Assembly (NCBI GenBank): GCA_945903545.1
Contig: CAMDOO010000013.1
Coordinates: forward strand, 1 to 49,625
DNA from: Opitutus sp. GAS368
GTDB lineage: Bacteria; Verrucomicrobiota; Verrucomicrobiia; Opitutales; Opitutaceae
DNA length: 49,625 bases
Direction: 5' to 3'
Shown: in pieces, positions 31,936 through 40,800 of the stretch
How positions within the stretch are numbered: the stretch's first letter is position 1
How the letters are laid out: every line of letters starts with the position of its first letter
Translations under genes and position numbers: made by a program
The notes under the pieces: model-generated
Told to the model about the DNA's origin: nothing
The model's database searches: none
What the model saw: only the letters and a program-made list of their open reading frames with translations

Positions 31936-33942
31936 ATGAAAGCCTCCCTTATCATCGGCCTCGCCTGTCTCTTCGCCGGCCTGACCTTGGATGTTGTCCA
32001 AGCCCAGGAGCCCGCACCCTCGGCGCGTCTCACCCCGGAACAACTGCCGGCCGCGGCGAGGTTCGCCGGGCCGCAGGATCCGGATTACGTGGCGCGGACA
32101 CCGCGCAACACCGCGCCGCGGCAGATGGAGAAGCTGGGCCGCGGGGTCGCCGCGCTCAATCAGGGAGAGGGCAAGGTCTGGGTCGCGTGGCGCCTGCTGG
32201 GCACGGATCCCGAGGACATCGCCTTCAATGTTTATCGCGTCACGGGCGGCGGCGCCCCTGTCAAACTCAACCCGGCGCCGATTCGGAACGTCACGTTCTT
32301 CGTGGATGCCACCGCCGACCTGACCAAGGCCAACGCCTACCAGGTCCGCGCGGTGGTCGCCGGTCGCGAAGGTGAGCCGAGCCGGGATTTCCTGAACAAG
32401 CTCCCGGCCAATGCTCCGGTCGGGGCGCGGTTTGAGATCCCACTGAAAATGCCCGCGGGCGGGACGTGGACGCCGAACGATTCGTCCGTCGGCGATCTTG
32501 ATGGCGATGGCGAGTACGAGCTCGTCCTCAAGTGCGAACAGCGGCCGCGTGACACCGCTTCGGCCGGGCTCACCGGCGACACCCTCCTGCAGGCCTACAA
32601 GTTTGACGGTACGCTGCTGTGGACGATCCACCTCGGGCCGAACATCCGCGAGGGCGCCCACTACACGCAGTTCATGGTCTACGATCTCGACGGCGACGGT
32701 CGAGCGGAGGTCGTGGCCAAGACGGGCGACGGCAGCATCGACGCCGCGGGCCAGGTCCTCGGCGATCTCGCGGCCAATTGGTGGGTCAACGGGTTTGTCA
32801 CCGGCGGCCCGGAAAACCTCACGGTCTTCGACGGGCTCACGGGCAAGGCGATCGACACGACGAAGTTCATCGATCGCGGCGACCCGCGCGAGTGGGGCGG
32901 CATCGGGGGCAATGGCGGCAACGACGCGGGCACGAATCGGCGCGACCGCTTCAACGCGGCCATCGCCTACCTCGACGGCGTGCATCCCTCGCTCATCTGG
33001 GCCCGCGGCTATTACGGCAAGACGGTCATCGCGGCCTGGGACCTGAAGGGCGGCAAGCTGGCCCCGCGCTGGGTCTTCGATTCCGGCAGTGGCATCGGCG
33101 GCGAGAACGCCTACACCGGCCAGGGCGCGCACAGTGTGATAGTGGCGGATGTGGACGCCGACGGGCGCGACGAGATCGTGTTTCACTCGATGATCGTCGA
33201 TGACAACGGCAAGGGACTATACTCGACTGGCTTTCGTCACGGCGACGCGCTCCATGTCGGCGCCTTCGATCCCGCGCGGCCCGCCGACCTTCAGGTCTTC
33301 GGCATTCACGAGAACGAGGGCGAGACCGCCAAGTACGGCAGCCCCGGCGTGGCGATGTTCAACGGCAAGGACGGCAAGACGATCTGGCGCGATCTCGACG
33401 GCGGCGACGTGGGCCGCGGCGTCGCGGCTGACATCGACCCACGTTTTCCCGGCTTCGAGGCCTGGGGCGGCGCGAGCGGGCTGCGTGCGATCACGGGCGA
33501 GCGCATCGGACCCCAGCCGCGCTCGCAGAACTTCACGATCTATTGGGACGGCGACACCGGCGTCGAGCTGCTCGACGGCAACCACGTCGACAAGTGGGAC
33601 TGGACCGCCGGCACCGCGAACCCGCTCCTGACCGCGCAGGGCGCGTCGTCAAGCAACGGCTCCAAATCCACGCCCACGCTCAGCGCGGACCTGTTCGGAG
33701 ACTGGCGCGAGGAACTGATCCTGCGTGCGAGCGACAACCACTGCCTCTACATCTACACGACCACGATCCCGACCGAGCACCGGATTTTCACGCTGATGCA
33801 CGATCCGACCTACCGGCTGGCGGTCGCGACGCAGAATGTCGGCTACAACCAGCCGCCGCACCTGGGATTCTATCTGGGCTTCGAGACGAAGTTCCCCGTG
33901 CCGCGACCGAACATCGTGCTGATCGAGCCGAAGGCGAAATGA
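31936..33942 (+). CDS. Rhamnogalacturonan lyase, family PL11
   Basis: 668 residues with a signal peptide (LACLFAGLTLDVVQA). MEKLGRGVAALNQGEGKVWV is the typical start of the PL11 domain, followed by an Ig-like stretch (INVYR-type strand, AYQVRAVVAGREG). The eight-bladed propeller carries calcium loops GDLDGDGEYELVLK, YDLDGDGRAEVVAKTGDG and DVDADGRDEIVFHS. ARGYYGKTVIAAWDL and HGDALHVGAFDP lie in the active-site region. It cleaves the galacturonate-rhamnose backbone of rhamnogalacturonan I by beta-elimination. ATG 31936 starts the signal peptide. It heads the pectin-related locus. Confidence 0.95.
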   Translation: MKASLIIGLACLFAGLTLDVVQAQEPAPSARLTPEQLPAAARFAGPQDPDYVARTPRNTAPRQMEKLGRGVAALNQGEGKVWVAWRLLGTDPEDIAFNVYRVTGGGAPVKLNPAPIRNVTFFVDATADLTKANAYQVRAVVAGREGEPSRDFLNKLPANAPVGARFEIPLKMPAGGTWTPNDSSVGDLDGDGEYELVLKCEQRPRDTASAGLTGDTLLQAYKFDGTLLWTIHLGPNIREGAHYTQFMVYDLDGDGRAEVVAKTGDGSIDAAGQVLGDLAANWWVNGFVTGGPENLTVFDGLTGKAIDTTKFIDRGDPREWGGIGGNGGNDAGTNRRDRFNAAIAYLDGVHPSLIWARGYYGKTVIAAWDLKGGKLAPRWVFDSGSGIGGENAYTGQGAHSVIVADVDADGRDEIVFHSMIVDDNGKGLYSTGFRHGDALHVGAFDPARPADLQVFGIHENEGETAKYGSPGVAMFNGKDGKTIWRDLDGGDVGRGVAADIDPRFPGFEAWGGASGLRAITGERIGPQPRSQNFTIYWDGDTGVELLDGNHVDKWDWTAGTANPLLTAQGASSSNGSKSTPTLSADLFGDWREELILRASDNHCLYIYTTTIPTEHRIFTLMHDPTYRLAVATQNVGYNQPPHLGFYLGFETKFPVPRPNIVLIEPKAK

Positions 33943-33944
33943 AG

Positions 33945-34191
33945 GTAGGGCTGGCCCGCTGGGCCGGCCGCGATGGTCGCGGATTGGTTTCACGCAGAGA
34001 AGGCCGCCTGCCGCAGGCGGCCAAGGCAGAGGGCGCGGAGGTAAAATCCTGTCCGGTCGGGCGCGTCACTTCGTGACCGCCGCGATGTGCCTATCCGTGT
34101 TTTGGTCCGAATCCTCCGCGCTCTCTGCGGTCCCTGCGTGCAACCAATCCGGGATCGAAAGATCGCGGCCGGCTCGTCGAGCCAGCCCTAC
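33945..34191. repeat. GTAGGGCTGG-type palindromes flanking a dispersed repeat
   Basis: GTAGGGCTGGCCCGCTGGGC (33945) and the inverted GGCTCGTCGAGCCAGCCCTA ending in CTAC (34191) are 200 bp apart. Between them lie GCCGCCTGCCGCAGGCGGC and a CTCTGCG-type dispersed repeat (34112-34145). No gene is present in this gap. Confidence 0.65.
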
Positions 34192-34221
34192 CTCGGAGAC
34201 GGCCCGCCGGGACCTCGGGCC

Positions 34222-35343
34222 CTACCGCAGCAGTGCCATCGCCGTCCACATGATGGGTGCCTGCCCATGCAGGTCGCCGGTGGCGCGGCCGCGGTCGAGG
34301 TAGTACTTCAATTGGGCGGCGGGCGCGGTGACCCGCTGGCTGACGGCGGTGTTGGTGCCGATGCAGACGTCGGCCACCGCGGCGTTGGCGTCGAGGTTCT
34401 TGACGAGCGCGAGCCAGGCCCTGCGGGCGGCGGGTCCGTAGGTCTTGGCGTCGAGCCAGCCTTGCTTCACGCCGGTGACCATCGCGAAGGCGAACATGCC
34501 GGTGCCGGACGACTCGAGCCAGGCCTCGGGCTTGTCGACCAGTTGGCGCCAGCGGCCTTCCTCGCTCTGGGTGGCGAGGAGCGTAACCATCATTTTCTTG
34601 AAGCCGGCCAGGATGCGGGCGCGCTGCGGATGATTTTCCGGGAGGTCGGTCAACACCTCGGCGATGCCGGCGGCGAACCACCCGTTGCCGCGGCTCCAGA
34701 AGAAGGGGGTGTCCGGGGCATGGAAGAAGAGCCCGTTCGGCTGCTGGAGCTTGTCGAGGTAGGCGACGGCCATCAGCGCGGCGCGATCGAGGTACTTGCG
34801 GTCGCCGGTGGCGCGGAACGCCTGGGTCTGCACGAGCGACATCATGTAGATGTCATCCACCCAGTACCGCGCCTCGGAGGTGACGCCATCCGCGGTTGGC
34901 TTGTCCCACTGCCGGTCAGCGAAGCCCTTCCCGAGCGTCAGGTACTTCTGGTTCTTGGTCAGGAGGTAGTTCTCCAGCGGCACGGCGCCGAAGACGCTGT
35001 AGTCCACATGGGCGGCCGGATTGATGTGCTTCGCGCCGTCTGGTGTCAGGAAGTAATCGAACTTCCTGACGAACCGGTCCTGCAGGTCCTTGTTCTTGGT
35101 CAGCCGAGCGACCTCGAGTGAGCCATACCAGGAGATGACCTCGGGATAGATCACGAACGGCCGGCTGCCGTCGACGTAATCGAGCTCGTGCTTGAAGAAC
35201 CGCTCGGCGACGCGCGTGCCGACCTCCGCCGGCGACGTGCCCGGGGCCCAGTTGGAGAAATGGGCGGACCGGCCGCCGGACATCGAGGCGCAACCGGTCA
35301 GAAGCAGCAACGCGAGCGAACAGAAGGGGGTAAGGAGTTTCAT
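34222..35343 (-). CDS. Unsaturated rhamnogalacturonyl hydrolase, GH105 (lipoprotein)
   Basis: 373 residues. The lipobox LLTGC places the lipidated Cys at residue 18. The (alpha/alpha)6 domain shows the GH88/GH105 signatures RYWVDDIYMMSLVQTQAFRA, FFWSRGNGWFAAGIAEVL and ESSGTGMFAFAMVTGVKQGW. The Asp in WVDDIYM is the likely catalytic residue. It removes 4,5-unsaturated galacturonate from oligosaccharides made by lyases such as the PL11 next door, and would be anchored at the outer or inner membrane. ATG at 35343 begins the signal; the upstream frame covers a REPIN. Confidence 0.93.
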   Translation of the reverse strand: MKLLTPFCSLALLLLTGCASMSGGRSAHFSNWAPGTSPAEVGTRVAERFFKHELDYVDGSRPFVIYPEVISWYGSLEVARLTKNKDLQDRFVRKFDYFLTPDGAKHINPAAHVDYSVFGAVPLENYLLTKNQKYLTLGKGFADRQWDKPTADGVTSEARYWVDDIYMMSLVQTQAFRATGDRKYLDRAALMAVAYLDKLQQPNGLFFHAPDTPFFWSRGNGWFAAGIAEVLTDLPENHPQRARILAGFKKMMVTLLATQSEEGRWRQLVDKPEAWLESSGTGMFAFAMVTGVKQGWLDAKTYGPAARRAWLALVKNLDANAAVADVCIGTNTAVSQRVTAPAAQLKYYLDRGRATGDLHGQAPIMWTAMALLR

Positions 35344-35364
35344 GGGGTGGTCCTGTGGTTGAAT

Positions 35365-35423
35365 GTAGGAGCGGGTTAATCCCGCGAATGAGGTCGGGGA
35401 TCGCGGCATAAAGCCGCTCCTAC
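35365..35423. repeat. GTAGGAGCGG-type REPIN
   Basis: GTAGGAGCGGGTTAATCCCG and the inverted TCGCGGCATAAAGCCGCTCC with CTAC end. It lies between the GH105 and DUF4861 genes, in opposite orientation to the copies at 24446 and 31069. Confidence 0.88.
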
Positions 35424-35437
35424 AGTGGGAGATCATT

Positions 35438-36628
35438 TCATTCCGTCTTCACCGTCACCTTGACCGGGGCGGCCAGGCCCTGGGCGAACTGGTCGACGTA
35501 GGTCTTGAAGGCGGCGTAGTCGGCGAACTGCCCGCTCTTGTCCCAGAAGAAACCGGCCCAGTAGGAGACGGTGTTGTCGGGCGCGGCCTTCACCAGCATC
35601 AGGAAGTTCCGATCGTCCTCGACCTGCTTGTCGAGGGCCTTGGGGTCGACGACGAGGGCGATGCCCTGCATGCCCTGGTTCTTCTCCACCTTCTCCCACG
35701 CGGTGAGCGTGCCGCGGGCGGCGTTAAAGTCCTTCTGGGCGCCGGCGACCTTCTTCAGGCCGGCGCCAACGGTGAGGGGGCCGGGCGTGGCGGGCCGGTA
35801 GGTGCTGACGTAGTGGTCGAGGTTCTGGCCGCCATCGAGCGAGATGCGCTTGGTTTCGGTGACCTTGAGGCCGTTCACGTCGAAGGCGTCGTAATCGAGC
35901 TCGAAGAGCACGCGGATCGGGCCGTTGGCGAGCACGCGGGAGGCCACGAAGTTTTTCGAGACCCAGAGTTTGTCGGTGGCCCAGAGGCCGCTGCCGCCGT
36001 TCCCGCGGCTGACGCCGGCGGAGTAGAAGTCGGCGCCCTCGCCATGGTCGACGTGATAGTCGTCGGAGAGGTACCAGTCGTTCACCACCATCCGGGTGGT
36101 GCGCTTGGTCCAGATGTCCACCGTGCTGCTGGTGAGCGGCTCGCCCTGCCAGGTCTCCAGGCCCTTGCCGTAGGTGCGGTGGGCGATGCGGTCGTTTTCC
36201 CAGACGAAGTCGTCGAAGCGCTCGCGGTTGAAGCGGCCGAACGCCTTGAACTGCTCCTTCCTGTAGACCTGCTTGGCGCCGACGGTGGCGGTGAACTTCT
36301 TGGTTTCGCCCGCGGCGAAGTCGGCCTGGAAGATCACGGTGTCCGGCAGGTGGAAGGCGTCGAAGTCGGTGTCGACCGCCTGGGCGAGGACCTCACGGCC
36401 GGCGGCGTCGAGGATGTGGATGTTGGCGAAAGCCTTCTCATTGAGCGGGGCGAGGTCCTTGGCCGAGAGCTCGATGGTCTGGCTGGCGCGCGCGAAGGGC
36501 AGGGGATTCGTCGCCTCGATGGCGAGCCGTGCGAGATTGGGCGCGGGAGCCGTGGCGGCGGCGCCGAAAGCGGCGAGCGGCGTGAGGAACAGGGCAAGGA
36601 GAGCGGGAGGCAAGGGGATGGATTTCAT
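35438..36628 (-). CDS. DUF4861 family exported protein
   Basis: 396 residues with a signal peptide (PPALLALFLTPLAAFGAAA). An N-terminal beta domain (RLAIEATNPLPFARASQTIE) leads into DUF4861: FGRFNRERFDDFVWENDRIA, HRTYGKGLETW, DDYHVDHGEGADFYSAG and RGNGGSGLW. DUF4861 proteins occur in pectin-degradation loci of several phyla; a lyase or hydrolase role has been suggested by context only. It is in tandem with GH105 on the same strand, separated by a REPIN. Confidence 0.88.
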   Translation of the reverse strand: MKSIPLPPALLALFLTPLAAFGAAATAPAPNLARLAIEATNPLPFARASQTIELSAKDLAPLNEKAFANIHILDAAGREVLAQAVDTDFDAFHLPDTVIFQADFAAGETKKFTATVGAKQVYRKEQFKAFGRFNRERFDDFVWENDRIAHRTYGKGLETWQGEPLTSSTVDIWTKRTTRMVVNDWYLSDDYHVDHGEGADFYSAGVSRGNGGSGLWATDKLWVSKNFVASRVLANGPIRVLFELDYDAFDVNGLKVTETKRISLDGGQNLDHYVSTYRPATPGPLTVGAGLKKVAGAQKDFNAARGTLTAWEKVEKNQGMQGIALVVDPKALDKQVEDDRNFLMLVKAAPDNTVSYWAGFFWDKSGQFADYAAFKTYVDQFAQGLAAPVKVTVKTE

Positions 36629-36682
36629 GGGGCAGTGGCTTGAAATTTAGCGGGTTCAGTCGGCGGGCTTATGCTTGGAGCT

Positions 36683-36752
36683 GTAGGAGCCTGCTTGCAG
36701 GCGATGTTTCGTTCGAGTGGTCGATCCGGATCGCCTGCAAGCAGGCTCCTAC
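36683..36752. repeat. GTAGGAGCCTGCTTGCAGGC-type REPIN
   Basis: GTAGGAGCCTGCTTGCAGGC and its exact inverted copy (GCCTGCAAGCAGGCTCCTAC at the right end) enclose 30 bp, GCGAT at one inner edge matching ATCGC at the other. A single half-copy, GCAGGAGCCTGCTTGAGC, is near 13236. Confidence 0.9.
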
Positions 36753-36794
36753 AAGGGGAGGCGGTTCTTGGTGGTCGTGGGTTGGTTCAGGCGC

Positions 36795-37520
36795 TCAGAG
36801 CGGGCTCAGGCGGAGTGCCCGCAGTTCGAAGAGATGGCCCTCGAGTTGGAAGCCGATCCGGCCGGAGCTGGGCACGGTCCGGGTGATTTTGTTCTGCGCG
36901 ACGCCGTTGATCGTGCACTCGATGGTGTCGCCGCGGACGGTGAGGTCGGCGGCATTCCACTCGCCGGCGGGTTTCTCACTGGAGTCCTGCTGGCGGCTGG
37001 CCGTGAGCCCGGCGGCGGCTTCGGCGGCGGCCGCGGTGGACATCGAGATCATGTCACCCGCGCGGGCAGCCTTGAGCTGCATCTGGAAGCTGATGGGCCA
37101 CAGGCCCTGCTGGAGGGCGCCCGGGGAAACGTGGAGCAGCACGCCACCGTTGGTGCTGGCGGTCACCGTTCCCGTCCAGCGCCACTCGACGTGGAGCCGA
37201 TAGTTCTCCCGCACCTCGGGCAGCAGCAGGAAGCCGGTGGATTTGCCGGCCACGCCGGTCACGGCGAGCACGCCATCCCGGACCTGACAGACATCGGCGA
37301 GGTTGGCCGGCTGGCCGGCGGCGAGGTAGGTCCAGCCGGCGAGATTCCAGCCGTTGAAGAGCTCGATGGGCGCGGTCACCGGCGCCGGCTGGGCGGCGGA
37401 TAATTGCAGCATCACCACCGGGGCCGGGGCTTCCGCGGCGGGCGCCGGCATCCCCGCGCACAGCAAGGCCGCGGTGTACGCGAGCCAACGGCCAGGGCGG
37501 GTTTTTCCGAGGGACTTCAT
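36795..37520 (-). CDS. DUF1080 (3-keto-disaccharide hydrolase-like) exported protein
   Basis: 241 residues: a signal peptide (YTAALLCAGMPAPAAEA), then one DUF1080 jelly-roll: IELFNGWNLAGWTY, RENYRLHVEWRWTGT, STNGGVLLHV and GRIGFQLEGHLFELRALRL. DUF1080 members are concanavalin-like folds, some of which hydrolyse 3-keto-disaccharides. It is the last minus-strand gene of the pectin locus and is divergent from the DUF4450 gene, sharing a 110-260 bp control region. Confidence 0.87.
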   Translation of the reverse strand: MKSLGKTRPGRWLAYTAALLCAGMPAPAAEAPAPVVMLQLSAAQPAPVTAPIELFNGWNLAGWTYLAAGQPANLADVCQVRDGVLAVTGVAGKSTGFLLLPEVRENYRLHVEWRWTGTVTASTNGGVLLHVSPGALQQGLWPISFQMQLKAARAGDMISMSTAAAAEAAAGLTASRQQDSSEKPAGEWNAADLTVRGDTIECTINGVAQNKITRTVPSSGRIGFQLEGHLFELRALRLSPL

Positions 37521-37604
37521 GATGGGTGATTCCGGCTTCCCGAACCGGGAGCCGCAGGGTAGCGTCAGAGGTTGGTAATTCGCCCCGCCTTCAACAATAG
37601 AATT

Positions 37605-37632
37605 TATTTCACCGGCGGTCGTCTATTTCACC
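37605..37632. promoter_or_regulatory. Direct repeats TATTTCACC between divergent genes
   Basis: TATTTCACC occurs at 37605-37613 and 37624-37632 in the divergent region between DUF1080 and DUF4450. Spacing is 19 bp, close to two helical turns, so it may be an operator for a transcription factor. No regulator gene is nearby. Confidence 0.35.
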
Positions 37633-37705
37633 TGTGAACATTACCCCTTTCGCTTGGCTGTGCGGCTGGATTGGCGGATCGCTCAATCCCGCGAGGATAT
37701 GGCTT

Positions 37706-37807
37706 GGCCGCAAAAAGGCGCAGAAGGCGCAAAAACGGATTCCGAGTGATCGGATCCCCGCCGGATCGGATGGCTCGCTTTTGCGCCTTCTGCGCCTTTT
37801 TGCGGCC
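37706..37807. repeat. Perfect 29-bp inverted repeat at the DUF4450 start
   Basis: The arm 37706-37734 (GGCCGCAAAAAGGCGCAGAA onward) is exactly reverse-complemented at 37779-37807, with a 44-bp loop that itself contains GGATCCCCGCCGGATC-type palindromes. The right arm overlaps the likely start and signal peptide of the next gene. It is similar in style to dispersed GGCGCAGAAGGCGCA repeats and is not a terminator. Confidence 0.9.
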
Positions 37808-40800
37808 ATCCTTCCGCAGCTTGGTTACGATCTCGCGGCCCTTGCCGTCATGCTCAGTGCCTTGGCAGGCACGAGGCTTCCCGCTCAGGTGCCGGCGGCC
37901 CTGAGGGTCACGCCGAACCTGGCCGACCGGATCGAGCACCCGCTGCGTTACCGTCCGGACGGCGCGGACTTCGTGATCGAGAACGGGGCGGAGTTCTTCA
38001 ACCGCCCGCTCTACGGCGGGAACACCGGCTTCCGCGTCGATGCCGGGGACAAGCCCGAGTTCACGCTCTACCTGCCGGGCCGCGGCGGGAACCTGCGGCT
38101 CGGCTTCAAGACGGCCGCGGGCACGAAATGGCTCTTCGAGGCCGCGGGCATCACGTCCCGCTACCGGCCGGGCTCCATGCTCTATGAGTTGCGCGATCCG
38201 CTGCTCGGCCCCGCCGGGGTCCTGAAGGTCACGGTGCTGGCGCTGGCCGACACCGAGGGCTTGGTCGTCCGCGCGGAATTGCTGGGCGCCACGGGGCCGG
38301 TCGAGCTGGTCTGGGCCTATGGCGGTGCGAACGGGCAGCGCGGCGTGCGTGATGGCGACATCGGCACCGAGCGCGTGCCGATCAGCGAGTATTTCGAGCT
38401 CCAGCCCGAATTCACCCGCGGCAACACCTTTGCGCTGGCGGAGCGGACCTTCACCCTGCGCGCCGCACCGGCGACCATCGTCGGCCTGATGCCGGCGGGG
38501 GCGGTGCTCGCCGTGGCGGCCGCCAGCCGCTGGTCCTCCTGGGAGGAACTCCTCGCCTCCTCGGCCGGGCCGGCGCCGGCACTGCCCGTGGTGATCGGCC
38601 GCGTGGCCCTGCGAGTCGACGAGCCGTTGTTCCTCGGCCTGCAGCGCACCGCGGGTGCGGCGAATGCGGCCAGCACGCTGCCGCCGGCCCATGCCCCCGA
38701 CCAACTCCCGGCGGTCTTTACGGCCACGGAGGAGCATTTTCGCGGTCTCCGCGAAAATGTGCGGGTGGACACCCCCGACCCGTTCATCAATGCCGCCGTC
38801 GGCGCGCTCAACGTCGCGGTCGACGCAGTCTGGGACGAGGCGCAGGGCGCGGTGATGCACGGGGCCGTCGCCTGGCGGCAGCGCCTGCTGGGCTGGCGCG
38901 GACCGTATGCGCAGGACGCGCTGGGCTGGCACGACCGGGCGCGGCGGCATTTCGATTACTGGGCGACGCGCCAGAACCTGAATCCAATCCCGGACGCGCT
39001 GCCGCCGCCGGACGAGGCGAGCAACCTCGCCCGCTCGGAGGCCGCGCTCCACAGCAACGGCCACATGTCGAATTCGCACTACGACATGAACGCGGTCTAC
39101 ATCGATGCGCTGCTCCGCCACCTGCAGTGGACCGGCGACGTCGAGTATGCGCGCAAGATGTGGCCGGTGATCGAGCGCCACCTCGCGTGGGAGAGGCGCA
39201 TGTTCCGCCGGCCGTTCGGCCCGAACGGGCTGCCGCTTTACGAGGGCTACGCCATGATCTGGGCGAGCGACGACCTCGGCTACAACGGCGGGGGTGTCAC
39301 GCATGCCTCGGCCTACAATCTCATGCACCACGCGGCCGCCGGGCAGCTCGCCCGCATGCTGGGGCTCGACCCGCGTCCCTACGACCTGGAGGCCTACGCC
39401 ATCGACCGCGCGATGCACGAGCAGCTTTGGCTCCCCGACCGCGGCTGGTTTGCCGAGTACAAGGACCTGCTGGGCAACCAGGCGGTGCATCCGGCCGCCG
39501 CGCTCTGGACGTTTTATCACACGCTTGATTCCGGGCTGACGACACCCTTCGAGGCGTGGCAGATGACGCGCCAGGTCGACACCCAGATTCCGCACCTGCC
39601 CGTGCGCGGTCCGGGTGTGCCGACCGACAGTCGTTACGAGGTTTTGGGCACGAGCAACTGGATGCCCTACTCGTGGTCGATCAACAACGTCGTGATGGGC
39701 GAGATGGTCCACACGGCGCTCGGGTACTGGCAGGCCGGGCGCCACGAGGAGGCGTTCCGCCTGACGAAGAGCGCGCTGCTGGCCAGTATGTACCTGGGCA
39801 TCTCCCCCGGGAACGTCGGCTCGATGAACTATCTCGATGTCTACCGGCGCGAATCGCAGCGCGACTTTGCCGATGGGGGCGGCGTGCTGTCGCGCGCGCT
39901 GGTCGAGGGCCTGTTCGGCCTGAGCCCGAATCTCTTCACCGGCGACCTGCGCGTCTCGCCGGGCTTTCCCGCGGAGTGGGACCGCGCCAGCCTGAAGCAT
40001 CCGGAGGTCGACTTCTCGTTCACCCGCAAGGGGGACACCGACACCTACATCATCGAGCCGCACTTCGGGACGACCCTCTCCCTGACGCTGGTCCTACCCG
40101 CCCGGCGCGAGGGTATTGCCGAGGTGAACATCAACGGTCGCTCTGACAGCTGGAGGACGGTGGACGATGCCGTCGGCGGGCCGCGCCTCGTGTTCATGAC
40201 GGCGGGCGCGGAGCGTTTCGAGGTCGCGATCACCTGGAACGGCAAACCGATCGCTCCCGCTCCGGCTGCGACGAGCGTGGCGCAGGGCGCCACCGCCACC
40301 ATCTTGCTGCCAGGAGTCGAACTGCTGCGCCTGGCGGACCCGCAGCACGTTTTGGACGGGGCCACGGCGGTTCCGGGGGGATTCCTGGGGGAAGTGGTTG
40401 GAACCCCGGGGGCGCGGACGGTTTTTGCCCGCGTCCGGCAGGACACGCTGGATTGGTGGATGCCGGTGAGCCTCGACGTGCAGCCGCGTGCCGCACCGGC
40501 GACTGCGCCGGTCGACTGGAGCCGTCCGCTCGCCGCGGGCAGCCGGCTTGAACCGGTTGATCTCACGGCGCAGTTCAACGACCGCGTCACCCAGATTTTC
40601 AAGAACGAGTACCGCTCGCCGCGTTCGCCTTATGTTTCGCTCGCCATCCCCAAGCAGGGCATCGGCGCCTGGGCCGGGCACGTGAACGCCACGGCGGAGA
40701 TCGACGACCGTGGGCTCCGGGCGTCGCCGCGCGACGGCGCGGGCCGCTTTGTGCTGCCCAACGGCGTGCCCTTTGCCACGCCGGGGGCGGGGGAGGCGAA

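Noticed and set aside
37628-40063. Long minus-strand frame of 811 codons
   Set aside because: Antisense of the DUF4450 gene, with no domain or signal sequence.
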